This document shows, piece after piece, positions 1 to 8,546 of a stretch of DNA of 25,283 nt. Source of the stretch: CAYPCH01 sp964409165 (GTDB lineage Bacteria > Bacillota > Clostridia > Acetivibrionales > Acetivibrionaceae); contig CAYPCH010000049.1 in the NCBI GenBank assembly GCA_964409165.1, positions 1 through 25,283 of the forward strand, written 5' to 3'. Position 1 is the first letter of the stretch; the number at the start of each line of letters is the position of its first letter. The notes under the pieces were generated by a model. It saw only the letters and a program-made list of their open reading frames with translations, did not search any database and was not told the DNA's origin. The translations under genes and the position numbers were made by a program.

Positions 1-4
1 TAAT

Positions 5-41
5 TGTGCACTTTTATATTATAAAAAATGTGCATTTTTAT
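5..41. repeat. Imperfect 13-base direct repeat at window edge
   Basis: Two 13-mers, at 5-17 and 29-41, differ at one position (TGTGCAC/TTTTTAT pattern) and lie 24 bases apart. They sit just before the recombinase remnant, where its homology breaks off. They may mark an element end or deletion junction, or be chance in AT-rich DNA. Confidence 0.35.
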
Positions 42-312
42 CTTGACATTTTCAGAACTGAAATCCACTATGACTTCAGTAAAGGAAAGCGCACTGGGTG
101 TTGACCACTTCCTCGCCTTGGTACGGAAGTACACAGACATAAAGGAACTCACAGCGGAGATTATCCGGGAGTTCGTTGAAAAAATCTATGTTTACAAGGC
201 AGAGCGCATTGACGGTAGACGAGTACAGCGTATCAAAATCGTTTATAACTGCATTGGCGAGTTTGACCCACCGGTTTCTACATCCACCACAGAACAAGAA
301 AAATCGGCATAG
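28..312 (+). pseudogene. Truncated C-terminal remnant of a large serine recombinase (DUF4368-type)
   Basis: The frame encodes 94 residues. From about residue 26 they read like the extreme C-terminus of large serine recombinases from clostridial conjugative transposons (TndX/DUF4368-like): a DHFLALVRKYTDIKELT stretch, then EFVEKIYVYKAE, then a basic RRVQRIKIVYNCIGEF end. Family members are roughly 500-600 residues and carry the catalytic serine in an N-terminal resolvase domain. Here an in-frame stop at 22-24 closes the frame just upstream, so the catalytic domain, recombinase domain and most of the coiled coil are gone. No other element gene lies in the 1.7 kb inspected to the right. The fragment looks more GC-rich than the neighbouring clp genes. 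The assignment rests on remembered family sequence; the rest of an element could lie left of the window, but the stop means this piece cannot be its intact recombinase. Confidence 0.75.
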
Positions 313-341
313 CCGGTAAATACATACCAAACTATGCCGAT
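303..341. terminator. Bidirectional intrinsic terminator (recombinase remnant / clpX)
   Basis: A perfect 10-bp inverted repeat (ATCGGCATAG at 303-312, CTATGCCGAT at 332-341) overlaps the recombinase stop codon. On the plus strand it is followed by ATTTTT; on the minus strand it is followed by a five-T run. It can therefore end the remnant's transcript and also the clpX transcript arriving from the right, which has no better terminator in 342-430. A smaller 6-bp hairpin at 350-364 lies beside it without a T-tract. Confidence 0.7.
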
Positions 342-430
342 ATTTTTCCGGGATTAAAAATCCCTAAGACGCACCCTCTAAATGGATGGTTTTATTTTTT
401 ATGCTATTTAAAAACTGTTTTATTTTTGCT

Positions 431-1726
431 TTACGATGCCGATTCCTTCTTTACACGGGATTTTTTACTGGTCGGCTTCTTTATTGATTTCTTATTTTCA
501 TTTATAACTACATCCGGAGTTGCACTGTTTTCAATAACCTCCCTAGAGATTACACATCTCTCGACATTTCCTTGTGAGGGTATATCATACATCACATCAA
601 GCATAATCTCTTCAAGTATTGCTCTTAAACCTCTTGCACCCGTATTCCTTGAGATTGCCTTCTCAGCTATAGCTTCAAGTGCTCCTGCTTCAAACTCAAG
701 CATAACATCGTCAAGCTCAAAAAGCTTCTGATACTGCTTAACCAGTGCATTCTTCGGTTCGCTAAGTATCTGCACCAGAGCATTATTATCCAAAGAACGA
801 AGTGTAACAACAACCGGAAGCCTTCCTACAAACTCAGGAATAAGTCCGAATTTTAAAAGATCCTGCGGCAAAATATGCTTCAATACCTCTCCTACATCAA
901 TTTTCTTCGGACTTTCGATTTTAGCACCAAAACCAATCGACTTTTTACCTACTCTATTCTGGATGATTTTCTCAATACCGTCAAAAGCCCCTCCACAAAT
1001 AAACAAGATGTTTGTGGTGTCTATCTGGATAAATTCCTGATGAGGATGCTTCCTTCCTCCTTGAGGAGGTACAGATGCCATAGTTCCTTCAAGTATTTTC
1101 AATAACGCCTGCTGTACACCTTCACCGCTTACATCTCTTGTTATGGATGGGTTTTCAGACTTTCTTGCAATTTTGTCAATTTCATCAATATAAATAATTC
1201 CCTTTTCAGCTTTCTCTATATCGTAATCCGCAGCCTGAATAAGCTTCAGAAGAATATTTTCAACATCCTCCCCAACATAACCTGCTTCGGTAAGTGATGT
1301 CGCATCAGCAATTGCAAAAGGCACATTTAATATTCTGGCCAGTGTCTGAGCTAAAAGGGTTTTCCCTGAACCTGTAGGTCCAAGCATAACTATATTGCTC
1401 TTCTGTAGCTCTACATCCGAGCCCTTAATATCTACATTCACCCTTTTATAGTGATTATAAACTGCAACTGCTAAAGATTTCTTGGCAGTATCCTGACCAA
1501 TTACATATTGGTCGAGAATCTCTCTTATTTCAGCCGGTTTGGGTATATCATTGAGCTCAGCATCTGCTTTTGCTTCCTCAAACTCTTCTTCTATTATCTC
1601 AGAGCAAAGCTCTATGCACTCATCGCATATATATACTCCAGGTCCTGCCACCAATCTTTTGACTTGTTCCTGAGTTTTACCGCAAAAGGAGCATTTCAAT
1701 TGCTTCTTTTCATCATATCTGGACAT
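431..1726 (-). CDS. clpX: ATP-dependent Clp protease ATP-binding subunit ClpX
   Basis: ClpX is the AAA+ unfoldase that feeds substrates into ClpP in the cytoplasm. The 431-residue length is normal. Visible in order: an N-terminal zinc-binding domain with C12, C15, C34 and C37; Walker A GPTGSGKT at 116-123; the GYVG substrate-gripping pore loop at 149-152; Walker B ending IDEIDK at 180-185 with catalytic Glu182; the RKH loop at 225-227; and the IGF loop at 264-266 that docks on ClpP. The last 20 or so residues are a Lys/Ser-rich tail, variable in the family. The ATG at 1726 has an AGGTGG ribosome-binding site and lies 12 bases after the clpP stop, so the two are surely cotranscribed. Confidence 0.98.
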   Translation of the reverse strand: MSRYDEKKQLKCSFCGKTQEQVKRLVAGPGVYICDECIELCSEIIEEEFEEAKADAELNDIPKPAEIREILDQYVIGQDTAKKSLAVAVYNHYKRVNVDIKGSDVELQKSNIVMLGPTGSGKTLLAQTLARILNVPFAIADATSLTEAGYVGEDVENILLKLIQAADYDIEKAEKGIIYIDEIDKIARKSENPSITRDVSGEGVQQALLKILEGTMASVPPQGGRKHPHQEFIQIDTTNILFICGGAFDGIEKIIQNRVGKKSIGFGAKIESPKKIDVGEVLKHILPQDLLKFGLIPEFVGRLPVVVTLRSLDNNALVQILSEPKNALVKQYQKLFELDDVMLEFEAGALEAIAEKAISRNTGARGLRAILEEIMLDVMYDIPSQGNVERCVISREVIENSATPDVVINENKKSIKKPTSKKSRVKKESAS

Positions 1727-1738
1727 ACTACCACCTCA

Positions 1739-2323
1739 TTATTTTCTTCTTTCCATAACTTCATCGACTATTCCGTATGCCTTTGCTTCTTCTGCAGACA
1801 TAAAGAAATCTCTTTCAGCATCTCTTTCAACCTTTTCTAATGGTTGACCTGTTCGTTCACTTAAAATATTGTTCAATTTGCTTTTTATTTTTAATATCCA
1901 ATCTGCATGGATCTTTATATCAGTCGCCTGACCGCGGGCTCCTCCTAATGGTTGATGTATCATTACCTCACTGTTCGGAAGAGCAAACCTTTTACCCTTT
2001 GCGCCTGCTGCCAATAAGAACGCTCCCATACTTGCAGCCATACCTACACATATTGTCGAAACATCGGGCTTTACATACTGCATTGTATCATATATCGCAA
2101 ATCCTGATGAAACCGACCCACCCGGGCTGTTTATATAAAGCTGTATATCCTTATCAGGATCTTCCGCCTCCAAAAAAAGCATCTGCGCAACGACAAGACT
2201 TGCCGTAACATCATTTACTTCATCACTCAGCACAATAATCCTGTCTTTTAAAAGCCTTGAAAAAATATCGTATGACCGTTCTCCACGGTTTGTCTGCTCA
2301 ACAACTATTGGTACTAGACTCAT
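1739..2323 (-). CDS. clpP: ATP-dependent Clp protease proteolytic subunit ClpP
   Basis: ClpP is the serine peptidase chamber that partners with ClpX. With the start at ATG 2323 the protein is 194 residues, the usual length, and the catalytic triad falls at the canonical numbers Ser98 (GMAASMG), His123 (MIHQP) and Asp172. The frame stays open to a TTG at 2341, but GGGAGG at 2331-2336 is spaced correctly for the ATG and would lie inside the longer version. It sits 74 bases downstream of tig and 12 bases upstream of clpX. No CtsR heptad pair or CIRCE element was seen in the tig-clpP gap, so expression is probably driven mainly from the tig promoter. Confidence 0.98.
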   Translation of the reverse strand: MSLVPIVVEQTNRGERSYDIFSRLLKDRIIVLSDEVNDVTASLVVAQMLFLEAEDPDKDIQLYINSPGGSVSSGFAIYDTMQYVKPDVSTICVGMAASMGAFLLAAGAKGKRFALPNSEVMIHQPLGGARGQATDIKIHADWILKIKSKLNNILSERTGQPLEKVERDAERDFFMSAEEAKAYGIVDEVMERRK

Positions 2324-2397
2324 GACCTTTCCTCCCGTCAAATTGTAATCTTTATATATGTTTTCCCATAAAATCTATAAATTAAACCCATTTTAAA

Positions 2398-3684
2398 CTA
2401 TATAAATTTAGTGTTCTCAGCAAGCATATCTATAGTTTTTCTTATTACAACAGTTCCTTTAATATATTCTATATCTTCATCTCTTAAATGTTTCTTAAAA
2501 TCTTCTGCATCTTGCTTATAATTTTCTGCAATTTTATCTATCTCTTCATTTAATTCGTCATCAACAGCCTCAATACCTTCTTCTTTTGCGATTTTCTCCA
2601 AAACAAGCTGAATCTTAACTTCTTTTTCAGCCCTTTCTTTAAATGGTGCTCTGAAAGTATTGTAATCCATGCCTGTAATGGAAAGATACTTTTCAAGGTT
2701 TATTCCCTGATAACTGAGTCTCATGTCAAACTCCCGGACAAGGCTGTCTACATGGTTTTCTATCATAACATCAGGTATCTCCACCGAAGCATTCTCAGCT
2801 ACCTTATCTATAATTTTATCTTCTGTCTCATGCTTTGCTTTATGCTCTGCCGACTCTGTTAATTTCTCCCTTACATCAGCCTTGTATTCTTCAAGTGTAT
2901 CAAATTCGCTTACGTCCTTTGCAAATTCATCATCAATTACAGGCAGTTCCTTGTACTTGATATCGTTTATAATTACCTTGAATAGTGCAGGCTTTCCTGC
3001 AAGCTCTTTACTGCCATAATCTTCAGGAAATGTTACATTCACTTCGACATCATCGGCAGGTTTAGCTCCAATAAGCTGTTCTTCAAAACCTTTTATAAAA
3101 TTTCCCGAACCTATTTCAAGAGAATACCCGGATGCTTTTCCTCCCTCAAAAGGCTCATCGTCTATAAACCCTTCAAAATCTATATCAGCAATGTCCCCTT
3201 CCTGAATACCCCTGTCCTCAACACTTATCATTCTTGAGTTTTTTTCAGCCGTCTTGTTTATTTCATTTTCTACATCATCTTCTGTAACAAGAGCTTTGAC
3301 CTTTTCAACCTCTACCCCTTTGTACTGCCCAAGTTCAACTTCTGGCATTACTGTTACGCTGGCTGTAAATACAAGGTTTTCACCCTTTCCGATGTTCTTT
3401 ACATCAATTTCAGGTCTGTCTACAGGATGGATATCATTTTCTTCTACAGCCTGATCATATGCTTCGCCACATACAAAATTTATTGCATCCTCATAAAGAA
3501 CCTCAACTCCATAATACCTTTCAACCACATTTCTTGGTGCCTTCCCTTTTCTAAATCCAGGAACATTGAACTTACTCGCATTCTTCTTAAATGATTTCTG
3601 CAAACCGTCTTCAAATTTTTCAGCATCAACTTCAATTTCAAGCTCAATAGTGTTTTTCTCTTTTTTTTCTAACTTAACATTCAT
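2398..3684 (-). CDS. tig: Trigger factor (ribosome-bound chaperone / PPIase)
   Basis: Trigger factor binds ribosomal protein L23 at the exit tunnel, shields nascent chains and has peptidyl-prolyl isomerase activity. The 428-residue length is normal. The N-terminal ribosome-binding signature GFRKGKAPR is at residues 43-51. An FKBP-type PPIase segment follows at about 160-245 (the GDIADIDFEGF and FPEDYG stretches), then the long helical C-terminal chaperone arms, rich in Glu and Lys. The ATG at 3684 follows a GGGAGG site about 12 bases upstream. A strong promoter at 3777-3805 gives it a leader of roughly 85 bases. tig-clpP-clpX is a common gene order, linking folding with degradation. Confidence 0.98.
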   Translation of the reverse strand: MNVKLEKKEKNTIELEIEVDAEKFEDGLQKSFKKNASKFNVPGFRKGKAPRNVVERYYGVEVLYEDAINFVCGEAYDQAVEENDIHPVDRPEIDVKNIGKGENLVFTASVTVMPEVELGQYKGVEVEKVKALVTEDDVENEINKTAEKNSRMISVEDRGIQEGDIADIDFEGFIDDEPFEGGKASGYSLEIGSGNFIKGFEEQLIGAKPADDVEVNVTFPEDYGSKELAGKPALFKVIINDIKYKELPVIDDEFAKDVSEFDTLEEYKADVREKLTESAEHKAKHETEDKIIDKVAENASVEIPDVMIENHVDSLVREFDMRLSYQGINLEKYLSITGMDYNTFRAPFKERAEKEVKIQLVLEKIAKEEGIEAVDDELNEEIDKIAENYKQDAEDFKKHLRDEDIEYIKGTVVIRKTIDMLAENTKFI

Positions 3685-3776
3685 CTAAAACTTATCCTCC
3701 CGTTATTTGGTTTTATAAACAATAATATATAAATTTATTGAATTATACCGACAAAACATATAAATTTAGCCACTAC

Positions 3777-3805
3777 ATTATAACATAATCTATTTTGAAA
3801 TCCAA
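3777..3805 (-). promoter_or_regulatory. Sigma-A promoter for tig-clpP-clpX
   Basis: On the minus strand, TTGGAT (3800-3805) and a perfect TATAAT (3777-3782) are separated by 17 bases. Transcription would start near 3770 in the gap between the phosphoesterase gene and tig. No strong terminator separates the upstream operon from tig; a small CCAAT/ATTGG hairpin overlaps the -35 side. Read-through from the uvrC operon is therefore possible. Confidence 0.7.
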
Positions 3806-3822
3806 TACATTGGTTTAAAAAT

Positions 3823-4533
3823 TCAAAATTCAAGCTTCAAGGGTACAAACTCAAGATAATCGGATGAAACCAAATGGAACGCAATACCTTTAATTACTCC
3901 TGTTACGGCATTCTTAAAACTGTTGCCGTGCAAGTGTCCGTATACACATTTCTTCACCCCATATTTCCTCATTATTTCCACAAATTCCGACAGTTCCCCT
4001 GAAGTGTTGAAGGGTGGATAGTGCATCGCAACAATAACGCAATTAATATTGTGCGCATCTTTATAAGCACTTCTCAAAGACATTTCAAGCCTTAAAAGCT
4101 CCCTGTCGTATATTTTCTTATCCTCACTGCTAAATCCATCATCACCGGGGCATTTCCATCCTCTTGTGCCGCAAATCACAGTGTTTTCAACTATAAAACT
4201 ATTGTTGTGCATAAAGCTAATACTGGAAAACCTTTTTTCTTCAAGAAATTTATCAAGCTTGTTCATTGTAGTCCACCAGTAATCATGGTTTCCCTTTGAT
4301 ATTATCTTCTTTCCTGGCATACTGTCAATAAACTCAAAATCTCTCACTGCCTGTTCAAGATATGTAGCCCAGGATATATCTCCCGGTATTATAATATAAT
4401 CATTCTGCCCTACCGCCTCTTCCCAGTTTTCCTTAATTCTGTCCATATAGCCTGACCATCTTTGGCCGAAAATGTCCATGGGCTTGTCGATTCCGTATGC
4501 AAGATGAAGGTCTGATATTGCAAATATAGCCAT
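3823..4533 (-). CDS. Calcineurin-like metallophosphoesterase
   Basis: This is a 236-residue dinuclear-metal phosphoesterase with every block of the fold: DLH (D8, H10), GDISW (D52), GNHD (81-84), MHYPP (H171) and GHLH (H200, H202). The fold hydrolyses phosphomonoesters or diesters; the substrate here cannot be read from sequence. No signal peptide or membrane segment is present, so it is cytoplasmic. A GTG at 4539 would extend the frame, but an AGGAG site nine bases from ATG 4533 fits the later start. The uvrC stop codon lies within the gap between this site and the ATG, so translation is likely coupled and this is the last gene of the HPr-EI-uvrC operon. A role in DNA repair or nucleotide metabolism is only suggested by position. 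Confidence 0.9.
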   Translation of the reverse strand: MAIFAISDLHLAYGIDKPMDIFGQRWSGYMDRIKENWEEAVGQNDYIIIPGDISWATYLEQAVRDFEFIDSMPGKKIISKGNHDYWWTTMNKLDKFLEEKRFSSISFMHNNSFIVENTVICGTRGWKCPGDDGFSSEDKKIYDRELLRLEMSLRSAYKDAHNINCVIVAMHYPPFNTSGELSEFVEIMRKYGVKKCVYGHLHGNSFKNAVTGVIKGIAFHLVSSDYLEFVPLKLEF

Positions 4534-4538
4534 TAACA

Positions 4539-6401
4539 CTAACTCCTATTGTTAAAATATTCGTATATTTTATGGGCAAGTTCCCGGCTGATTCCATTAA
4601 CCGTCGCTATTTCATCAACCCCAGCCGACTTGATTCCCTTTACCGAGCCAAAATGTCCTATAAGCGCTTTCTTTCTCTTAGGACCTATGCCTTCGATTTC
4701 GTCAAGCACAGAGCCGCTGTATCTTTTTTGACGCAGCTTTTTGTTGTATTCAACAGCAAATCGGTGCGCTTCATCTTGTATTGAAGTAATAAACCGAAGC
4801 AGTCCAAGGTCTTTTGACAAATCAAACTCCTGATCTTTTGACACAATTCCCCGTGACCTGTGACTGTCGTCTTTCACCATTCCGAATACAGGTACATTAA
4901 CCTGCAAATCGTTTAAAACCTCGCTAACTGCATTTACATGTCCAATTCCGCCGTCTACAAGAACCAGATCAGGAAGCTTTTTGAATTTTGCACCTTTCCC
5001 ATCTTCTTTATTTATCTCTTCCATTTCCCTTTTAGCCCTGTTAAACCTTCTAAAAACAGTTTCCTGCATACTGGCATAATCGTTCTGCCTCTCAACTGAT
5101 TTCATTTTAAATCTTCTGTATTCGTTTTTCGCAGGACGACCGTTTTCAAACACCACCATTGATGAAACAATTTCTGATGCACCTGTATTGGAAACATCAT
5201 AAGCCTCTATCCTCTTCGGAAGGTCTTCGAGATTCAGAAGGTCAGTCAGCTTTTTCAAACCTTCCTCGGCAAATCTGTTTTCATTTTGTAGCTTTTCTCT
5301 AAATCGGTTCAGTGCAATAAGGGCGTTTTGGGATACCATCTCAATAAGCCGTAGCTTTTCCCCTTTTCTCGGTACTTTTATATATACCTTTGAAGCTCTC
5401 TTGCTACTAAGCCATTTCTCTATTACATCCAGTTCGTCAACACTCTCCTTAAGCAATATCTTCCCTGGAACATATGAAGCACTACTGTAAAACTGTTTTA
5501 CAAATGAGGTCATAAGCTCTCTGTCTGTTACATCACCCACACCTTCAAATATGAAGTGTTCCCTTCCAATAAGCTTTCCGCCCCTTATAAAAAACACCTG
5601 TACACACGAATCGGTTTCGCTCTTTGAGAATGCAATAATATCCTGATCTTCCATATCCGCAGATACAACTTTTTGTTTCTGTGTTATATGCTTAAGGCTT
5701 GAAATTTTATCCCGTATTCTGGCAGCCTTTTCATATTCCATATTCTCTGCAGCTTTATGCATATCCTTCTCAAGTCTTTTAATTACCTCATCATGTTTCC
5801 CGCCAAGGTATCCACATATATCCGACATAAGAGCCTTGTACTCATCCCTGTTCACATCTCCCTGACACGGCCCGAGACACTGGTACATATAATAATTGAG
5901 ACACGGTCTGCCTTTCATGGAGTCCCTTGGAAGCACCTTATTACAGGTTTTTATGGGAAACAGCTTTTTTAATAAATCTATTGTATCCTTGACAGCCAAT
6001 CCGCTGGTATATGGTCCAAAATACCTTGCCCCGTCTTTTTCTACTTTCCTGGTCGTAACTATTCTGGGATACACCTCGTTCATTGTTACTTTGATATATG
6101 GATAGCTTTTGTCATCCTTGAGCATTATATTGAACTTGGGTTTGTGCTTTTTAATAAGATTGCATTCCAGTATCAGAGCCTCTATTTCAGTATCGGTAAC
6201 AATATATTCAAACTCTTTTATTTGCGGAACCATAGCCTGAACCTTAGGTGTCTGGTTAGCCAGAGAATTGAAATATTGTCTGACCCTGTTTTTTAAAACC
6301 ACAGCCTTACCTATATATATTATTTCATTATTTTCGCCCTTCATAATATAAACGCCCGGTTTATCGGGCAATTTTTTTAGTTCCTCATGTATGTCAAACA
6401 T
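4539..6401 (-). CDS. uvrC: Excinuclease ABC subunit C (UvrC)
   Basis: UvrC makes the two incisions around DNA lesions in nucleotide excision repair after UvrA and UvrB find the damage. The 620-residue protein has the full architecture: a GIY-YIG nuclease at the N-terminus (GVY 16-18, YIG 29-31); four cysteines at 153, 167, 175 and 179, the pattern reported to hold an Fe-S cluster in E. coli UvrC; a UVR UvrB-binding motif at about 203-238; an RNase H-like nuclease with AYDVSN, LVDGG and DEAHRFA acidic and His blocks; and C-terminal helix-hairpin-helix motifs (GIGPKRKKALIGHFG). ATG 6401 follows an AGGAAG site. It starts 23 bases after the enzyme I gene ends and leads into the phosphoesterase gene. 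Confidence 0.98.
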   Translation of the reverse strand: MFDIHEELKKLPDKPGVYIMKGENNEIIYIGKAVVLKNRVRQYFNSLANQTPKVQAMVPQIKEFEYIVTDTEIEALILECNLIKKHKPKFNIMLKDDKSYPYIKVTMNEVYPRIVTTRKVEKDGARYFGPYTSGLAVKDTIDLLKKLFPIKTCNKVLPRDSMKGRPCLNYYMYQCLGPCQGDVNRDEYKALMSDICGYLGGKHDEVIKRLEKDMHKAAENMEYEKAARIRDKISSLKHITQKQKVVSADMEDQDIIAFSKSETDSCVQVFFIRGGKLIGREHFIFEGVGDVTDRELMTSFVKQFYSSASYVPGKILLKESVDELDVIEKWLSSKRASKVYIKVPRKGEKLRLIEMVSQNALIALNRFREKLQNENRFAEEGLKKLTDLLNLEDLPKRIEAYDVSNTGASEIVSSMVVFENGRPAKNEYRRFKMKSVERQNDYASMQETVFRRFNRAKREMEEINKEDGKGAKFKKLPDLVLVDGGIGHVNAVSEVLNDLQVNVPVFGMVKDDSHRSRGIVSKDQEFDLSKDLGLLRFITSIQDEAHRFAVEYNKKLRQKRYSGSVLDEIEGIGPKRKKALIGHFGSVKGIKSAGVDEIATVNGISRELAHKIYEYFNNRS

Positions 6402-6424
6402 TATTTCACTTCCTGTTTTTATAT

Positions 6425-8152
6425 CTATAATGACATTATTTGTATGATTTCTTCAATAGAAGCACATTTTAATAGCTTTTCGGCCAATTCTTTTGCTTCT
6501 TTAAAGCTTAATTCCCGTATGACCTTTTTAATACTCTCATAAGTAGCCGGACTCATACTCAAATCATTAACACCCATTCCAACCAATACAGGTACTGCAA
6601 CTGGTTCCGAAGCCATTTCTCCGCATACACTGACTTCTTTTCCATGCTCTAAAGACTTATCGATGCAAAGCTTTAAAGTTCTTAAAAACTCAGGCTCAAA
6701 ATACGAATTTTTCTCAATTGTCGAACACTTCCTGCTGAAACCGCAAACCTGATGAAGCAGGTCGTTCGTTCCTATACTTATAAAATCAATTTCCTTAAGT
6801 ATATTATCCAGATCTTCTACTGCCGATACCGTTTCAATCAATGAACCTATTTTAAAAGTTACTGGCACTGTTTCTTTTTTTCCGTACATTTCTTCACTTA
6901 TGCTATAAATTATGCTTTTAACTTCATTTATTTCTTTAGCTGAGTTAACCATCGGAAAAGTTATACTGACATTTCCAAATTCTGAAGCACGTAATATTGA
7001 ACGGATCTGAACTATAAGCTCATTCTTTTTTTCAAGCGACCTTCTGATTCCTCTGAGGCTTTCTCTGATGGATTGAGCGTTAAGCCCTAATGTTCCAGGT
7101 GCTTTGTCTCCTCCAATATCCAAAGTCCTTATAACTACTGGTCTGCCTTCCATGCCCCTGACAATACTGGAATATATTAAAAACTGCCTTTTCTCGCCAG
7201 GTATTTTTCTGTAGTTAATAAAAAGCGACTCTGTTCTGACAAGCCCTATACCGTCAATATTCATTTTCTTTGCTACACGAAATTCATTAATGCTACTTAT
7301 ATTAGCCGAAAGACCAACCCTGTATCCATCGGTGGTAACTGCCGGAGAATTTCGTTTCTCATATTGCTCCTTACTGTCAATGTACACATTCAAACCACTG
7401 TTGGGTCTATAGTCCATAATTTCTGTATCCTTCGGGTTTATAACCATAACCTTTTCATCGGAGTATACTGCTGCAAACTCACCCCTGTATAATTTGAGCT
7501 TATCATATTCGATACCGTTTAAAGCAGGAATTCCCATACTCCTTAGTACTATTGAAGCATGCGAATAATATCCTGCTCCCTTTTCAGCAACAACAGCCTT
7601 AACACCTTTTTTGCTGACCAATGCCGCAATTATAGGTGTCATCTCCCTTATAACAGCAATATGGCTATTATCAAGAGCATCAAGATTTATTTCACTCTCA
7701 TCAAATACATTTCTTATAAGCCTTGTACGCACATCGTTCAAATCATACAAACGCTGTTTTGCATACTCATTACTACTCTTCGATATTTCATCCATATACT
7801 GCTGAACACATGTGTATATAGCCTTTTCAACATAAAACCGCTTTGTTTTAATTGTATTCTTCATCTCTTCGAAAAAAGACCTGTCATCTAAAATTGCCTT
7901 ATAAAAATCAAAAATACGGTTTTCTTCATCACTCAAAATACCCTTCAGACCGATTTTTAAATCATGTATCTGGATGTATGTTTTACATATAGCTACCTCA
8001 AGAACTGTAACCTGATTATCAACTTCAGATTGTTCAATAATTCCTTCTCTGATCTTTATCCCGATATCTTCTATTATAAATACCTTTCCCATTCCAACAC
8101 CTGTTGAAACGGTCTCTCCTTTAAAGGTCTTGCTTTCCATATCTTCAGACAT
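6425..8152 (-). CDS. ptsP: PTS enzyme I (phosphoenolpyruvate-protein phosphotransferase), divergent
   Basis: Enzyme I takes phosphate from PEP onto a histidine and passes it to HPr. The 575-residue length is normal. The phospho-histidine block reads GAGYYSHASIVLRSMGIPA with His198, more diverged than the usual GGRTSHSAIMAR but with the key His kept. PEP-binding blocks are present: LVRTE (about 303), VIRTLDIGGDK, SLRGIR, a GTNDL loop (about 459) and the CGEMASEP cysteine block (about 506). So it looks catalytically intact. The start overlaps the HPr-like stop by 8 bases. ATG 8152 sits only two bases from its GGGGAG site; the in-frame ATG at 8140 (residue 5), 13 bases from the site, is an alternative and gives a more typical N-terminus. 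Its only neighbouring HPr-like partner lacks His15, so its phosphate acceptor must be elsewhere or its role is not sugar transport. Confidence 0.92.
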   Translation of the reverse strand: MSEDMESKTFKGETVSTGVGMGKVFIIEDIGIKIREGIIEQSEVDNQVTVLEVAICKTYIQIHDLKIGLKGILSDEENRIFDFYKAILDDRSFFEEMKNTIKTKRFYVEKAIYTCVQQYMDEISKSSNEYAKQRLYDLNDVRTRLIRNVFDESEINLDALDNSHIAVIREMTPIIAALVSKKGVKAVVAEKGAGYYSHASIVLRSMGIPALNGIEYDKLKLYRGEFAAVYSDEKVMVINPKDTEIMDYRPNSGLNVYIDSKEQYEKRNSPAVTTDGYRVGLSANISSINEFRVAKKMNIDGIGLVRTESLFINYRKIPGEKRQFLIYSSIVRGMEGRPVVIRTLDIGGDKAPGTLGLNAQSIRESLRGIRRSLEKKNELIVQIRSILRASEFGNVSITFPMVNSAKEINEVKSIIYSISEEMYGKKETVPVTFKIGSLIETVSAVEDLDNILKEIDFISIGTNDLLHQVCGFSRKCSTIEKNSYFEPEFLRTLKLCIDKSLEHGKEVSVCGEMASEPVAVPVLVGMGVNDLSMSPATYESIKKVIRELSFKEAKELAEKLLKCASIEEIIQIMSL

Positions 8153-8414
8153 TCTCCCCTAAACCTGCGACAAGATACTTTTCCAATTCCTCAGCTGCTT
8201 CAATCTCATCTTCGCCTTCTGTTATGAGTATTATTTTGTTTCCGTTGCCCACACTTAATGATAAAAGCCCCAACAGACTCTTCGCATTAGCTTTCCTCTC
8301 GCCTTTTTCCACCCAAATACTTGATTTGAAGTTTGATGCTTTTTGTATAAACATCGCTGCAGGTTTTGACTTCAATCCCGATAAATTCGTTATCATTATT
8401 TCCCTCTTTACCAT
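8145..8414 (-). CDS. HPr-family protein lacking His15 (Crh-like)
   Basis: This 89-residue protein has the HPr fold pattern: an N-terminal block GLKSKPA at 13-19 and the regulatory block NAKSLLGLLSL around residue 46. In true HPr, His15 carries the phosphate between enzyme I and the sugar permeases. Here residue 15 is Lys (AAG codon) and residue 17 is Lys instead of Arg, so normal phosphotransfer is not expected. Ser46, the target of HPr kinase, is kept. Bacillus subtilis Crh, which has Gln15 and works only as a Ser46-P corepressor of CcpA, is the closest known analogue; a similar role here is inference. ATG 8414 has a GGGAGG site 11 bases upstream; the frame extends to 8489 but without such a site. 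It is first in an operon with enzyme I, uvrC and a phosphoesterase. Confidence 0.92.
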   Translation of the reverse strand: MVKREIMITNLSGLKSKPAAMFIQKASNFKSSIWVEKGERKANAKSLLGLLSLSVGNGNKIILITEGEDEIEAAEELEKYLVAGLGENV

Positions 8415-8546
8415 ACTTGTAACAGCCTCCCGAATATTTAAATTATAGATTGTCCAAAAACCTTTTCCATCATCTGAGTTGCAAAACATTTATGTCTACA
8501 TATTAAATGCTACAACAAATACAAAACACCTGACATCACAACACCT

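Noticed and set aside
350..364. GGGATT/AATCCC hairpin between the recombinase remnant and clpX as a separate terminator.
   Set aside because: Only 6 bp with a 3-base loop and no T-tract on either strand; the neighbouring 303-341 hairpin is far better.
2324..2397. CtsR or HrcA (CIRCE) heat-shock operator upstream of clpP.
   Set aside because: No matching direct heptads or CIRCE inverted repeat could be found in the short gap or before tig.
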